A stretch of DNA of 64,000 nucleotides from Prostheceraeus crozeri (GCA_907163375.1 CAJQUW010002218.1:248001-312000); one strand, 5' to 3'; shown: positions 35,706-46,959, counted from the first letter of the stretch. Numbers and translations: made by a program. Notes: generated from the letters alone by a model not told the origin.

Positions 35706-36980
35706 TAAGTAGTGTCTGACTGCTAAACGACGGATTATTTGCCGTAATTTACATGTATGATGGAAAATGGTTTTATTAACTTTTAAATGCTTCGGACTTT
35801 GAAAATCTAAGTAACTGTGCTTATCTTATATTTTGTTTAAAACGTACTGTATCCGAGTAACTGAACGCTTCGCCAGTCTCTACATGTTCGGTGAAATTCG
35901 TAGCTTCTTGCAAGACATGCTTTCCAACAAAAATCGTTGGATTTGGCTGACTCAAACATATAACCTTTTTTGAAAAGTACTTTTTCGGAAGTCTGAATTT
36001 TCGCACGCTTTGCAGACATTATGATATAACTTCTAGTAAGAGACGGTCGGCTACTTGTGGGTTATTATGGGTTTCCCCCCCACACTTTCATTGTTGTTCA
36101 CATTTCTATCGTACTTTTTATAATCACAAGCTAACAGATTCTCATGCCGAGCTTTTTGATATCAATATTAACAACTGCCTGTCGGTGCTTGCAATTTGGA
36201 AGACTCGCATATCGTTCGTTGCTCATGTTAAGAATCCACGAGATCTTCAATGCCTCTCATGTCTTTGGAAACCGTAAATCAAAAGGCTGATTTTGGCCTA
36301 TGCAAATTTTCAATGATTCGATTCAAATTGATTCGATTCAATTCAACATTTGTCGATTCGCAGAGCCCTATTTTGTGGTGTGGTTGAGAAAGTTCAGTGA
36401 TAATGTCACGTGAACAGTTTCACTAATACTTGACTTAATAATTCACGCCCAACACGATAGAAATCACGAGTTGCGACGATTCCACCTAACGATTACGAAA
36501 AAATTCTGATGTTGTGCCCATTTTGTGAACAAATAAATCCAACGAAGCTGTCATGGCGACTTATTTGATTGACAGCGAATATGGATAAGTTTAGTAAATG
36601 TTTAAATACATAAACCACAATTGCTTTTAATAAACAACCTGCACAGTTACCAACACTCATTCTATTATGAGTTCCATAGATTTTTTCGATCATACCAAGA
36701 ACAAATAGACAAACATTTACAATTTGTCAAATCAAATGTGGATTCAATGTACGCCGCATCGATTACAAGTGGAACTGCAGGCAGTTCACATACAACCTGC
36801 AAGATAAAATGTCGAGTCTCGTATATTTTCTAGTGCTCTGTTTGTGATCTGCAAGGAGAACAAATTTCAGACTGGTGGACGCAACTTACGTGAAGCGAAG
36901 TTCAGCCGAGTATCGGATCAAGCTCATGCGTGAGCTATTCAATAAATGAAAACTGGGCAACTTTCTGAGCGGTGTGTATT
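35705..36980. other. Non-coding stretch with a possible lone hAT end
   Basis: At 36371, reading leftwards, TAGGGCTCTGCGAATCG followed by a run of GAATCGA/TTGAATC units looks like a hAT terminus, but no partner end or target duplication was found. Short frames on the minus strand near 35821-36019 are not recognised. Confidence 0.35.
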
Positions 36981-36989
36981 TGTCAGCTT

Positions 36990-37560
36990 GTTTGTTAAGA
37001 AAAGCATTGTGATGTACTAGTGATTTATACGTAACCAACCTGCTCGTCTTGCGGAACCATCTACATTGGTCAAACAGAGAGAACAGTGAAATCCAGAATC
37101 AAGGAGCGTATCAAGACCAGAACCTCGGCAGTATATGAGCATTTCATCAATGAGCACACATCCCTGCCTGAAGACAACATTGAGTGGAAAGTAGTGGAGA
37201 CAATAAGAGATGGTTCCGCAAGACGAGCAAGAGAAGGCATGTATATCCAACGAGATGGTAATTTACACTCTCTAATCAATGGTTGCGTTGGTGCGGTGGT
37301 ACTCCCGTTCATTCGAGAGTAGTATCGCAGATAGTGACTTCTTACTGTACAGATGTGACTTACTTACTTTCTATGGTGACTTGCTTACCTTTGTTTCCTT
37401 TTGTTATTGATAGTGTTGCATGTCACTGGCTGAAATGTAATCATGACCCGATCATCTTGTAATGCCGTGTCAGTCTAACGTCTGTCCCTGTGGAAGAAGG
37501 ACGAAATATTGGACGAAATAAACATAAGCATTCCTGAGAAAGCCAGTGGCAATATTTTAA
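36990..37560 (+). pseudogene. Penelope-like GIY-YIG endonuclease and 3' end
   Basis: The plus strand encodes CSSCGTIYIGQTERTVKSRI, then SAVYEHFINEHTSLPEDNI, VETIRDGSARRAREGMYIQR and LHSLINGCVGAVVLPF (37045-37322). This is a full GIY-YIG layout: Cys-x-x-Cys lead, Y-I-G-Q-T, arginine, H-F-x-x-EH and the glutamate-bearing last helix (REGMYI). After the stop comes about 240 bp with GTGGAAGAAGGACGAAAT and GGACGAAATAAAC, which resembles Penelope-type 3' regions. No RT precedes it, so it is a 5'-truncated copy. Confidence 0.72.
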
Positions 37561-37723
37561 TTTATCATAGAAAGTTAGAAATAACATTTAGATTTCGGGT
37601 GAGGCCCATGTCACACTTATTTAAAAAGGGGGATTTTTTTATTGTGATGGATTCGGCTATTTAGAGCATATTTTTGTCGGGGCATTTGAGTATGATCTTC
37701 ATGGCAGAATACAGATTTCTTGG

Positions 37724-38042
37724 CTATCTGTCGTGAACTTCAAGGTAATGAGTTTTGATTGACCCGTTGTTTTCATGTTGCTTAGATCGTGTTTTCAGTT
37801 GATTTGTTGTATAACCTATGTATTGAATATTGTTACAAATATCCTCGTCACATGAAAATTGGTATACAACATGATCGTCTGATGTCAGCTTGTCTAAATT
37901 TGTTTTGATTGCATTTCCTAATTTCTTGTTCTTGCAAAAAACACGCACTTTGATTTTTGTTTTAGGAGAAGACGTCACACTATCATTGACAATCTTCATC
38001 AATCTTCTTTCTTCTACAGTAGAGTAGGAAGTTAATTGTCCT
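37724..38042 (-). pseudogene. Second, different Penelope-like GIY-YIG fragment
   Basis: Minus-strand reading: VRVFCKNKKLGNAIKTNLDK, then HVVYQFSCDEDICNNIQYIG, YTTNQLKTRSKQH and GSIKTHYLEVHD. The Y-Q-F-x-C...C..YIGYTT...R...H...GSI-x-x-H pattern is GIY-YIG, of the subtype with an internal Cys pair and GSIKTH block. It differs in sequence and strand from 36990-37560, so two lineages lie side by side. The frame is open for 92 codons from 38002. Confidence 0.72.
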
Positions 38043-38049
38043 AGAAATA

Positions 38050-39440
38050 GAAAATAATGTTGATCGGTTTTTTTTTCTTCTTCACTTCACTTCATATAAT
38101 TTTTCAACATGATATTCAGGTATTTATCAATCAAAAACATTGGGTAATGATTGTTTGTCAAAATTTGATTAATTTTCATTATTTCATTGTCGAAAGCTGC
38201 CCAAGAAGAACAACTAGCAAGTGCTCTGTGAAGATAAGTATACTTTATGTAAATATGATATAAATACTTTTGATCACAGAAGTTTTATGATTGGAAGCAG
38301 AAAACGAGTTAAAGTCAAGGCATGATATGTGATTGTAATGAGAAATATATTTTCATCATTTGATTCCGAAAAACTGAAGTATAGTTCTCTATCGACTATG
38401 TGATGTGGTCAATTTGCAAACCGAATAGCATCTATCGATGGTTGGTTCCTGAAATGTAAAAAAGCAGAACTGCTCTCCTCTGCTGCTAAGTTAGAGCTTC
38501 AAATTATGGAAGAATATATTCTTTCTTCCGTGAATCAGAGCCATTCTAGTGCATAGATGAGGATTTGTATTTGAAAAATTATATAAATCCGAATATGTTT
38601 CGGATGTCAGTTGTGTGTGTGTCTATTATCAATTGTAGAAAGTGAAAGCAGTCTAGTACAAAAGGAAGTCCTTGCAATACATTGGTCGGTCACTACAACT
38701 TCTTCACAAGTCCCTCTACGGACAACTGATATCAATACGCACTGACGTCAGTGCATGTTCATCGATATCAACTTCATGCAGAGAGACCAGTCCTCCATAC
38801 TTCCGTAGCTAAAAGGATCTTCTTTTCGGACATATCCCCCTTTCGTCTCCTTTTCTAAAACTCTGTGTGCGACACGACCATGAATTAACTAAACAAATAA
38901 TCCGATAATCATTTATTGAAGGCATAACATCATACAAATTGGTACCTTTTATCTTTCAGTTCAATGCCGAGCTTGTCTCCAGACGTTCTCACCAATTTGA
39001 TATTTTGCTCTGCTCTGTTAGATAGAAAGATAAATAATTGTTGAACAAGTAAACATGGAGCTTAAAGTAATGACAAGCTAAAAGTAGCAATCGTCGATTT
39101 AATTGATCTATCACATTGTAGGAAATTAAGGAAACTGTAGTCCAATATCAAATTTCCGTCTTTGTTGCTCATATCTTTCAATTGCTTTCAATGTGCAAAA
39201 TCACGTGTAAAAGAAATAAAAGAACAAGGAAACAAGAGAGATTGCGAATTCATTGAAGCAGCAGTTGCGTATTGAGCAAATCCTAAAATTGATAAACTTG
39301 CTGAAATTTTCTCAAATGCAATGAGTTACCATTTTGATTTGTCATATGATGTGATGCGATGTCACAAAGAAATAATATTTGAAAGTTGCAATTGTGATCC
39401 GGAGATGGAATCTGATGAGACTGAAAGTGTTCACTCACCA
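38050..39440. other. Non-coding stretch
   Basis: No gene recognised. Contains the 16 bp palindrome at 38739-38754. Confidence 0.4.
38739..38754. promoter_or_regulatory. Perfect 16 bp palindrome containing a CRE core
   Basis: GCACTGACGTCAGTGC is fully self-complementary and centred on TGACGTCA, the binding core for CREB/ATF bZIP factors. It sits in a longer imperfect palindrome (GATATCAATAC ... CATCGATATC). Function is inferred; no gene start is seen nearby. Confidence 0.4.
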
Positions 39441-39447
39441 CCAGAGG

Positions 39448-39705
39448 CATAGAAATAGATTGTTGTTTATCTGAAGTTGACTAGAATGGAAATTGACTCA
39501 AGGTCGCGGCACATCCGGGGGAACTAAGTTGGGCATGAACCACCAATGAAAAGCTTAGAATCGAACATGTGACTGATTCTAACCCAATCATACAGCCGTT
39601 GATAAGCGAATCTAAGTCAAAATGCGTGCGATTTTTGTGCCACTATTGTGTATTGCATGAAGCTTTACTTCCATTCTAGAGGTTATATTGTTATCAATTT
39701 CTATG
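39448..39705. mobile_element. 258 bp hAT-like MITE with perfect 8 bp duplication
   Basis: Flanked by ACCAGAGG at 39440-39447 and 39706-39713. Ends are CATAGAAATAGATTG and, in reverse, CATAGAAATTGATAAC. Non-coding. A longer relative lies at 16578-17139. The CATAGAA terminus is the same as in the 46-49 bp insertions at 59240-59285 and 59322-59370. Confidence 0.85.
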
Positions 39706-39982
39706 ACCAGAGGCACTTTCCATAAACTTCCTAATCGGATTGTCAACCTTAGATTAGGGTGACTAGATAAGGGACAAAGAAGTTTTGATATCTAAAAAAT
39801 AATAATTACATTTAACACACGGATTCTCGCGTATTTTAGGGAATTCAAATCAGATGCATGAAGATGGAACTACATGTAATTCGAAATTACATCTTGGAAT
39901 CCTTTGACAGTTGCTGTTTGTACTTTTCGCTAGATACAATTTGTCGTCTTTTAATAGTTTGTCGCAGAAAGCGGAGCACTCT

Positions 39983-40046
39983 AAAGGTCCACTCGCACCA
40001 GACGCCACACGGTGCGTCCTCACGCGTCCGGTGTGAATGGACCTTA
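39983..40046. repeat. 64 bp palindromic insertion
   Basis: TAAAGGTCCACTCGCACCAG at the left is mirrored by GGTGTGAATGGACCTTA at the right, with GACGC and GCGTC inside. GC-rich compared with its surroundings. Likely a miniature foldback element; a target duplication is not clear. Confidence 0.65.
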
Positions 40047-40104
40047 TGGTGAAATTAATTTTGACAAACAGTATTGGGCGCATTGTGGAAGCCACAGAAT
40101 TGAG

Positions 40105-40372
40105 TATTTTGTTTATCTGCTTCGGTTTGCTAGAAGTGTGATTAATACGAAATCGCCGGCACATCGAGGAACTTATTGATGGGCAAAAATGAATTCCTAA
40201 TACCTTACAGAGATAGGAAAAAAGTCGTGCGTCGCTTGCGGATTAATGTGAGTTCCAGCAAAGTACTTCGATTGCCACAATTCCTTCAGATTGGAAGAAT
40301 TCAGATCATTGCGCACAAGTTTTCTCCATAATGTTGGCCCCTCCGATCATTATTTAAAAAAGTAGCAGGCGT
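40105..40372 (+). pseudogene. Short homologue of the Penelope-like RT upstream region
   Basis: Aligns with 5715-5945 over about 240 bp: AGAGATAGGAAAA, GTCGTGCGTCGC, GATTCAGATCATTGCGCA-type block and CCGATCATTATT. No long frame. Confirms that the upstream segment of the 5730-6890 element is a dispersed repeat. Confidence 0.65.
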
Positions 40373-40619
40373 ACGAAAATTAACTCACTTGATGATTTCA
40401 CCATCGTCTTCTCGGCATTTCTCACTGCATAGTGCATTCACTGAATCGAATGTTACCAGACGATGTGTGATTTGGTGTGTGCGAAGTGATATCATAGCAC
40501 GCACGCCTCTCTCAATGGCTCTTGTGTCCTCTGCTGACAGCGTATTGTTTGTCATTTCCAATAGCAAGCGATACACGAATTATCCACTCGAGAAGGAGCA
40601 AGTTGTCTAATTCTGTGAT

Positions 40620-42085
40620 GTGCCATTTCTATATTAAAGTTATGTACAACCCTTCCTTTCTAGGAAACAGAAGCGCGCGCAGATGAATCCCATTCTGTGG
40701 TGGAAACACTAAGCCTAGGCTTTTCTTGTGTCCTGGCAGCAGTCATCAGCTCTTCCGTGCCTGCATGAGCTTGGTGAGTGAAACTAATAATAGCGGCAAC
40801 AGATCTACATCTTCTCTGGATTTAAAAACGAGACATTTTGCACATTCTCTTGAAATAAAACGGGACATGGAAAAATGCAGCAGAATACGGTACTGTCCCT
40901 GAAAATGTGGGACGTCAGGTCACCCAACTTAAGATATTCAAAATGCTGAAATTGACAATTTACATCGATAGCAGGCAGAATATTTAGCTGGAGGGCACAC
41001 TATAAATTTCATAGCAAATAAAACAGAGAAACAGAAGTGAACAAAATCGGGTTTCGAACTCGATGTTTGCATCCTAATTTCCTACAGTAGATACGCGTAT
41101 AGTATTTCAATCCTGTCAAGATCACTAATGCTACATAGCGTCGAAGATGGATGTACAAGCAAGCTGTAAGCTTAGGCCTATATAATAGAGCTGCGATAGG
41201 AGTAAATTTATTTTCACAACGTCTTTATTCCAAAGTTCCTTTCTTTCAAAATATCAACATGAAGATAAGAATACTTAAGTTAGAAATTCAGAAAAATGCA
41301 ACACCACGCTACTTAGAGCTTTTGAAAAAATCTTTAAATTCGGAAAACGGCTGAAGAATACATGGGCATAGGCCCATAACTTGACTTGCACACTTGGGAC
41401 AGTTAGTGCTGCTTCGTGTATTTTTTGAAATCCACGTACTAGTGGATGATATCAGAAAGAGTTTTTTAATGCTTGAAAGCTAAAAAGCAGATGCTATCTT
41501 TATTGTTTTCTTGTAGGACTTGTTTTGTATCACAATTTGTATCTTTTTCATCACTTGACAAACCTAGTGCCTAAATGGATTGACAACCTCAGAACGCTGC
41601 TTTGATGAGTGCATTGTAATACCGATAGCACACTCATTCTACACTATTATGTCGTTTACTAATAATCATAATTGCGCATAGATATTTGTTGGCTGCAACT
41701 CAACTCTAAGCATTCAAATCCGCCTCTTAGGCAATGCGCTACTCTGGCAAACAGTATAGCATTAATAGCAAGTCATGCCTCCTCAAAGTCTCACTAATGG
41801 GTAGATAGTCTTCACCCATTCCTTTCCGATCAGATGTACCAGCTGAGCCATTTGTTTAGCTAATCTGAAATCGCTTTGAATAAAGATTTCATAAATTAGT
41901 ATGTTCTTTTAAAACTGCTGTTCCCATCTTTTATCTGTGGACAGAGCTCAGTATTTAATTGTTCTGTTTGCATTGTGTTTGCAAAGAGGAGTATTTACTA
42001 ATAATTGGATGCGCACTGTAACTTAAGGCAACATGGCAGTTATGTGCTAAACATACTACTTAATGAATGCCCGTCGAAAATTCAC
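40620..42085. other. Non-coding stretch
   Basis: Nothing supported except a tRNA-like T-arm on the minus strand near 41050-41070 (ATCGAGTTCGAAACCCGAT), probably a SINE or tRNA-pseudogene scrap. Confidence 0.35.
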
Positions 42086-42089
42086 TTAA

Positions 42090-42898
42090 CTTTCAGAGAC
42101 CTGAGCTTTTTCACACCCTCTGAGACCTGAGGGGGGTCCAATGGACCCCTTTTACAAATTCTTAGTTTACCTGCTTAAATTGGTGTCAAATGATTAGAAA
42201 AGTTGATTTTAAGTATAACACTGATGCTTGCGTGTAGCAAGTCGACACAACTAATCCTTTGAGCATGTTTCAGCTTTCTCAGTAAACACATGCGAAAAAA
42301 TGTGATGTTTTTGTAATTCAACGACATTTAGCACAGTATCAGTTGTACTAAGAGACGGGCCAGTGATGCTTGCTGTCACCATGTAACCTCAGATAGTTGA
42401 TTTAATGAAATTGATTTATTCCATGCAGCATAACCCTGACATTTGGCCATTTTTCAAATTTATCAATACTAATCGGAAATAGGCCAAAACTGAGCCACAA
42501 TTGCATCATTTTAAACCCTAGAAGCAGCGGTGAAGATCTCAATCTCATCAATTACTGCTGTGAAAACTTTGCCAACAGTCTGTTTTTAGTGTTGAACTAT
42601 GAACATAATGATAACTTTCATTTTGAACATTGATTTATGGTGATTTGTTCATGTAGGCCAACCAGTCATGCACGATCATGTGCGAAAACAAAAATATTCA
42701 CATTTTGCGATCTTCTAACATAGCACACATGCACGAGCATGATGTAAACATTGAATAAATGAATTTCACTCATAGTGCACCATAGTGGACATGCACAGAA
42801 ATAATTCTTCATCTGATATCAAAAATTTTGTTGTGGGAATTTCTAAACCCTCTGAGACCTGAGGAGGGGTCCACTGGACCCCCTCAGATCTCTGAGGG
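42090..42898. mobile_element. piggyBac-like non-autonomous element, 809 bp
   Basis: TTAA lies at both borders (42086-42089 and 42899-42902), the fixed target of piggyBac-type elements. The right end read inward is CCCTCAGAGATCTGAGGGGG then TCCAGTGGACCCC. On the left CTTTCAGAGACCTGAG is followed by CCCTCTGAGACCTGAGGGG and TCCAATGGACCCC. The last 50 bp (about 42847-42898) form a self-complementary palindrome of this motif. No coding frame. The outer left CTTTC differs from CCCTC, so the left border is less sure. Confidence 0.6.
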
Positions 42899-42902
42899 TT
42901 AA

Positions 42903-43895
42903 TATGCTATTTGCGCATCTCAGATTTGTACGAGTACGACTGCACCTTTATGTAGGGAATACGTCGATGTTGACAGATGTGAACTATACCTGCTGATGAT
43001 TTCTGACAAAATGAAATGGCTGGTGTTCAGATCTGTTCCCTACTTTCAGCTGAAGATGCAATATTTAACTTTTTTATCTTCCTGTAGGTGAAAAATAGCG
43101 CTAGAAGTTCATTTCACTTATTTATTGTCACGAACGCGTTTCGTTTGCTCTCAGTTGGTGTGACACGCAGAATGAATGAAACTGATTAAAACATGAATGC
43201 TGTTAGAACGTCGATCAAGCAATGGAAAATCACTGGACAATCAAGCGCGAAGTGAATAAGTAGTAGCTAAAGTACATATACAGAATAAGCATGGAAAGGA
43301 AAATATAATGTGCAATACTAATCTCGATGTACTAGGTTTACACACGCACGTTGATTTATTTGCTTACGTGCATTTTTAATTTACACAGTTTCCCCAGAAA
43401 AAGCAGGTGAACATATCAGTTCACATGAAAAATTCCTTAAGTGCTTGTTTCGGAAGTGCGTATAAGTGCTCTAATTTCCATATAGGTAAAGAAATTTGTG
43501 ATTGATCAATTTTGAAATGAAGGGACGCGAAGACAGAGAGATACATGTTTGGAAAACTCAATTTATGGCTAAAGTAAAAACAGAATGAATTCAAATTGAA
43601 ATTTACCCTGGTGCACATTTGCAAAGACCATTGGGTTAAAAACACATACGTTGTATGTAACTTCTCGGAGTATAGCAATCAAAGGGGTTGTCAAAAAATA
43701 CTTTTTTTTAATTAATTGATTGGAAACAGCAATTAAATGTTGTACAAAATTACAGGCTCTGCTTATATTGTTCGATTGTGAGGGAACCCGTGGAAAAAAT
43801 ATGGTCATTCAATGCATGCTATTTATTTCGAGTACTTTCAATCGTTGCACGCGACCATCATCAGGAAATGACTGAGACAGCAGACCAATGTGCAA
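42903..43895. other. Non-coding stretch
   Basis: Short frames at 43421-43808 (-) look like chance. On the minus strand near 43868 CCTGATGATGGTCGCG and a later GAAA recall retroelement 3' motifs but do not form a convincing structure. Confidence 0.35.
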
Positions 43896-43898
43896 GGG

Positions 43899-44073
43899 AG
43901 CATGGTCTGGCAGCCAGAACGAGTTTCTGCAGGGAACGAGGCCGAAGATGAGACTTTCACAGATTGATGTTCGCCCTATGCCTACTACGAATCTGCGCGT
44001 CTAGGTATGAGGCACGAAGGCGCGAAGGTATTAAAGAAAAACACATGTTTATCCAATGGGACGCAGATTCAGG
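43899..44073 (+). repeat. SINE-like dispersed repeat, copy B
   Basis: Shares CGAGTTTCTGCAGGGAACGA, GAGACTTTCACAGA, CTACGAATCTGCGCGTCT, AAAGAAAAACACATG and GGGACGCAGATT with copies A and C. Ends at the AAT repeat. Confidence 0.75.
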
Positions 44074-44093
44074 TTTTAATAATAATAATAATA
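44074..44093. repeat. (AAT)n microsatellite
   Basis: Six AAT units. It is either the 3' tail of the SINE-like repeat on its left or, as ATT on the minus strand, the 3' tail of the LINE on its right. Confidence 0.9.
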
Positions 44094-44246
44094 ATGTGTA
44101 TATTGTGGAATGAATGAAAATCAGACATTGCAAAATGAAAAAGAAATACAAAGAAAAGTCATAATTCACTGTGCGGCTGGTACGCGCAATTGAGAAACAG
44201 TCAGTCTTTATGATGATTGAGTTTTGGGCTGGCTTTTCCTAATTTA

Positions 44247-46220
44247 TTTGCAACTTCTGTCGGAGCGATTTTGCTTGAATAGTCGTTGTCTTTCGTTATA
44301 CAGGATTGAGCATCTCGGAATGAAAGAGGAAAGGCGAAGAGAAAATGAACACTTTTGGATTTGAACATGTCCACTGCGTGATAAGATGGGTGGTGACAAC
44401 TTATGAATCATGTCGTTTGGATTTCTAATTTTTGCGAAGAGCGTCAGTGCTCGCTTTTTGCGTCGCTGTGCCAAAGATGTAAATGCATGACAGGAGCATT
44501 TTAGACCACATATGATCTTGTGGCACCTTCTTTGAATCTTTTCGATCATGTTGGAATGTGTCGTTGTCATGCCGATAAGCAATGGCGAATTGTACTCTAG
44601 CACGTTCATTATATGGGCTTTGTATGCTGGCACGAGATCTTTCTTCGTGATCTAGTTTCTTCAGTAGATAAATTTGCCGACTGGCAGCTTTGCAGAGACA
44701 ATTCAGTGCACATTTCTCGAGCAACTTGGATAAGGTTGGTAGAAGAGATATTGGTCTTAGTTCAGTTAAAGTGGGGTTTTTGACTTTTGGAATAGGCATT
44801 ATGTTTGAGAGTTTCCATTGCAGAGGGATGTATCTCTCTTCGAAAGATAGCGAAAACAGGTGAGCAATAGGACCTTCGAGAACTTCGTGTGCTTTTTTCA
44901 GCAATACATTAGGGATTTCATCGCTTCCTGGAGATTTCTTACAATTCAGTGGTACAAGCATTCCGTGTACAGCTTCGATGCTTGTGTCAGGACTCCATTG
45001 CTGACTGTTTCCTGTTATTGACTGCTCAAGCATTTGCCAATTTGCTGATTCGGAAAATATTTTAACAAGGCTATCGTTTATTCTGTCAGCAGCCGAATGG
45101 ATAGGAAGGTTTAGACGAGAAGCAAGATTGTCTCTTTTTTATTACGAATTGCCTTTATTGCATCCCAAATATTTTTCTTGCTTGCTTTTATCATAGATGA
45201 CCAAAGATGCTTCGATTTGATTATTTCTTCCTTTACTTTTTCCTTGTAGTGTGAGAATAAAGTAAAGTTGCGATTTCTGTATGTTTCATAGCGTAGATTT
45301 ATCAAGTGCTTGAGAAGAGGTGTAACCCAGGGTTTGTCTCTGTCTGTCATTTCGACTAATGTGAAAGGAATTAGACTTAACGCTTTCATACTGTATGAGA
45401 AAAATATGTCATATTTGGATTGCAGGGGCAGATCTGAACGATAGAATTCATGCCATTTAACGGAGCGTAGATATTCGCAAAACGTAACAATCGCAGAATC
45501 TCGGAAGTCATACACTTTTCGTATATTTCGGCGGTGAGATTTAATTTCTTTTTTTGGATTGACTGTAACGGTTAGGTGATCGGCGTTTCCAAAGTTCGGT
45601 CCTATGATTGGTGGTTCATAATTGTCTGAAAGTCGAGCGTCAATTGCAATTTTGTCGAGGATGGACTGGCCACGTGTTGATGTATCGACAATTTGAAGCA
45701 ATCCAAGGACTTCCTCGAGTTGATTTGTGGGGAATCTATTCAAATCGCCAGCAATAATCGGGTATCCGTCGGATAGATGTCCATCAAGAGCAATGTCAGC
45801 ATTTGAAATTATGTAGTCATTGATCATGTCGTAGTCTGAGGATCTTAGGTTTGGTGGGATATATATGACAAGCAAAACAATCTTTGGATGAGGAATAGAG
45901 AACCAGACACATTATACCGATTGAGGACAGCATGATATATGAGGAATGATGTTGAAAACATTGCCGTTACGAATATATACGCAGACTCCGCCACCCTTTC
46001 TATCATCATGACGATCGCAACGAATAGGAAGAAAATAATTAGGAATCGTCATGTCTGCATCCAGAATATCATCGTTTAGCCAAGACTCACAAATTGCGAT
46101 AATATCGGGTTTCTTTAACGAAGCGTAGACTGTTAGCTCGTCGAATTTTGAACGCAGAGATTGTACATTGCAAAGAAAAATTAAAGGATGTGACACGGAG
46201 GGATGAGGTAAAAACTTCAT
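44247..46220 (-). pseudogene. LINE ORF2 (endonuclease and reverse transcriptase), internally deleted
   Basis: The N-terminus is an APE-type endonuclease that nicks target DNA: FLCNVQSLRSKFDELTVYAS, IIAICESWLNDDI (catalytic Glu), PIIAGDLNRFPTNQL (Asp-x-Asn), SILDKI and ADHLTVTV (Asp-His). A linker with KPWVTPLLKHLI follows. The RT has KKSPGSDEIPNVLLKKA, WKLSNIMPIPKVKNPT and LRPISLLPTLSKLLEKCAL, then jumps straight to SRQIYLLKKL and MNVLEYNSPLLIGMTT of the thumb/C-terminal part. The fingers-palm block with motifs A to D, including the catalytic YADD, is gone. Copy 1 has lost part of the same block. It could not replicate itself. Confidence 0.82.
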
Positions 46221-46930
46221 TGAAAATTCTTCTTCACTTGTCTTTGCACAACTTGGTTTTGAAAGATCATTACATCTTCTCCGTTGTTCCTCCGCATTTT
46301 TAATTCCTGTCGTAGCAATTGTTGTTGTTCTTGCTGTAATTGAGTATAGTCTGGATTGATGTATACATGATCAAATGTAGGTGACTTGCGAAGGTCTTTG
46401 ACTCTTCTGAGGATGCGTCTTTTGCTTTTATAAGTCCGACAAATCACTTTCAAAAGTCTTGGCCTGTCGTTTCTTAACCTTCCTACTCGGAAGACTTCAA
46501 ATTCATTGGATAGATCATCATTGCCATCATCGCACTCAATCTCTTCAATGATCTTCATTACCTTTTCTTTGTCGTGCTTCTTTATGTCATTTAATGATCC
46601 ATCATGTTTTTCGCAAAGTCCTGATATCACCAGATTACATCTTTATGCGTCTCTTCGATCTATCTCTTCGAATATTTTGCTATGGGTATCGAAACTCATT
46701 GACTTCAACGTCGCATTAATATCCTCAATTTCTCTTTCGTGTCGTTCACGCTGTTCCTTGAGATCTTCTTCGAAGATTCTTAGTTTGTCTCTTATCAGCT
46801 GCAATCAGATGTTGATTTTATCAAATTCAGTTTTGAAGTGGGATAGCAGCTGCTGATTTGACTCTTTGATGAGCTGTTGGATATCATTAAGAGTTAAATT
46901 TGCAGAAGTTGAGTTCGATCTTGTTAGCCT
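46217..46930 (-). pseudogene. LINE ORF1 (coiled coil plus RRM-like RNA-binding protein)
   Basis: ORF1 proteins of CR1/L2-type LINEs coat the element RNA. Translation starts with LTLNDIQQLIKESNQQLLSH, then a heptad-rich coiled coil (LQLIRDKLRIFEEDLKEQRE) and the linker CNLVISGLCEKH. The RRM-like core has VFRVGRLRNDRPRLLKVICR and RILRRVKDLRKS, and the tail VYINPDYTQLQQEQQQLLRQ, ELKMRRNNGED. The last 137 codons (46630-46217) are open; two in-frame stops interrupt the coiled-coil half (near 46800 and 46640). It ends next to the ORF2 start, overlapping it by a few bases, which fits coupled translation. Confidence 0.78.
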
Positions 46931-46959
46931 TTCGGAGTGCTCATGCTTTCAGATTCGAT

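Larger units (their letters stand above)
44095..46930 (-). mobile_element. CR1/L2-like LINE, copy 2, nearly full length but RT-deleted
   Basis: Minus-strand order: 5' region, ORF1 (46930-46217), ORF2 endonuclease (46220-45111), RT (45110-44640), C-terminal domain (44633-44247), 3' UTR and an ATT repeat at 44093-44074. Layout and protein sequence match copy 1 at 25800-28480, here better preserved. ORF2 has frameshifts near 45912 and 45130 and an internal deletion in the RT. Confidence 0.88.

Noticed and set aside
36290-36372. Single hAT-like end (TAGGGCTCTGCGAATCG, leftward)
   Set aside because: Only one end visible; kept as a remark in the stretch description, not as an element.
39405-39435. 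CTGATGAGACTGAAAG resembling a hammerhead core
   Set aside because: Helix II would have only three mismatched bases and no helix III partner is present.
41045-41105. Possible tRNA on the minus strand (GAGTTCGAAACCC)
   Set aside because: A T-arm and following T run are visible but no D-arm or acceptor pairing.
43855-43885. Hammerhead-ribozyme-like CTGATGA with GAAA on the minus strand
   Set aside because: The segments between the conserved blocks do not form the needed helices II and III; only the short conserved words match.
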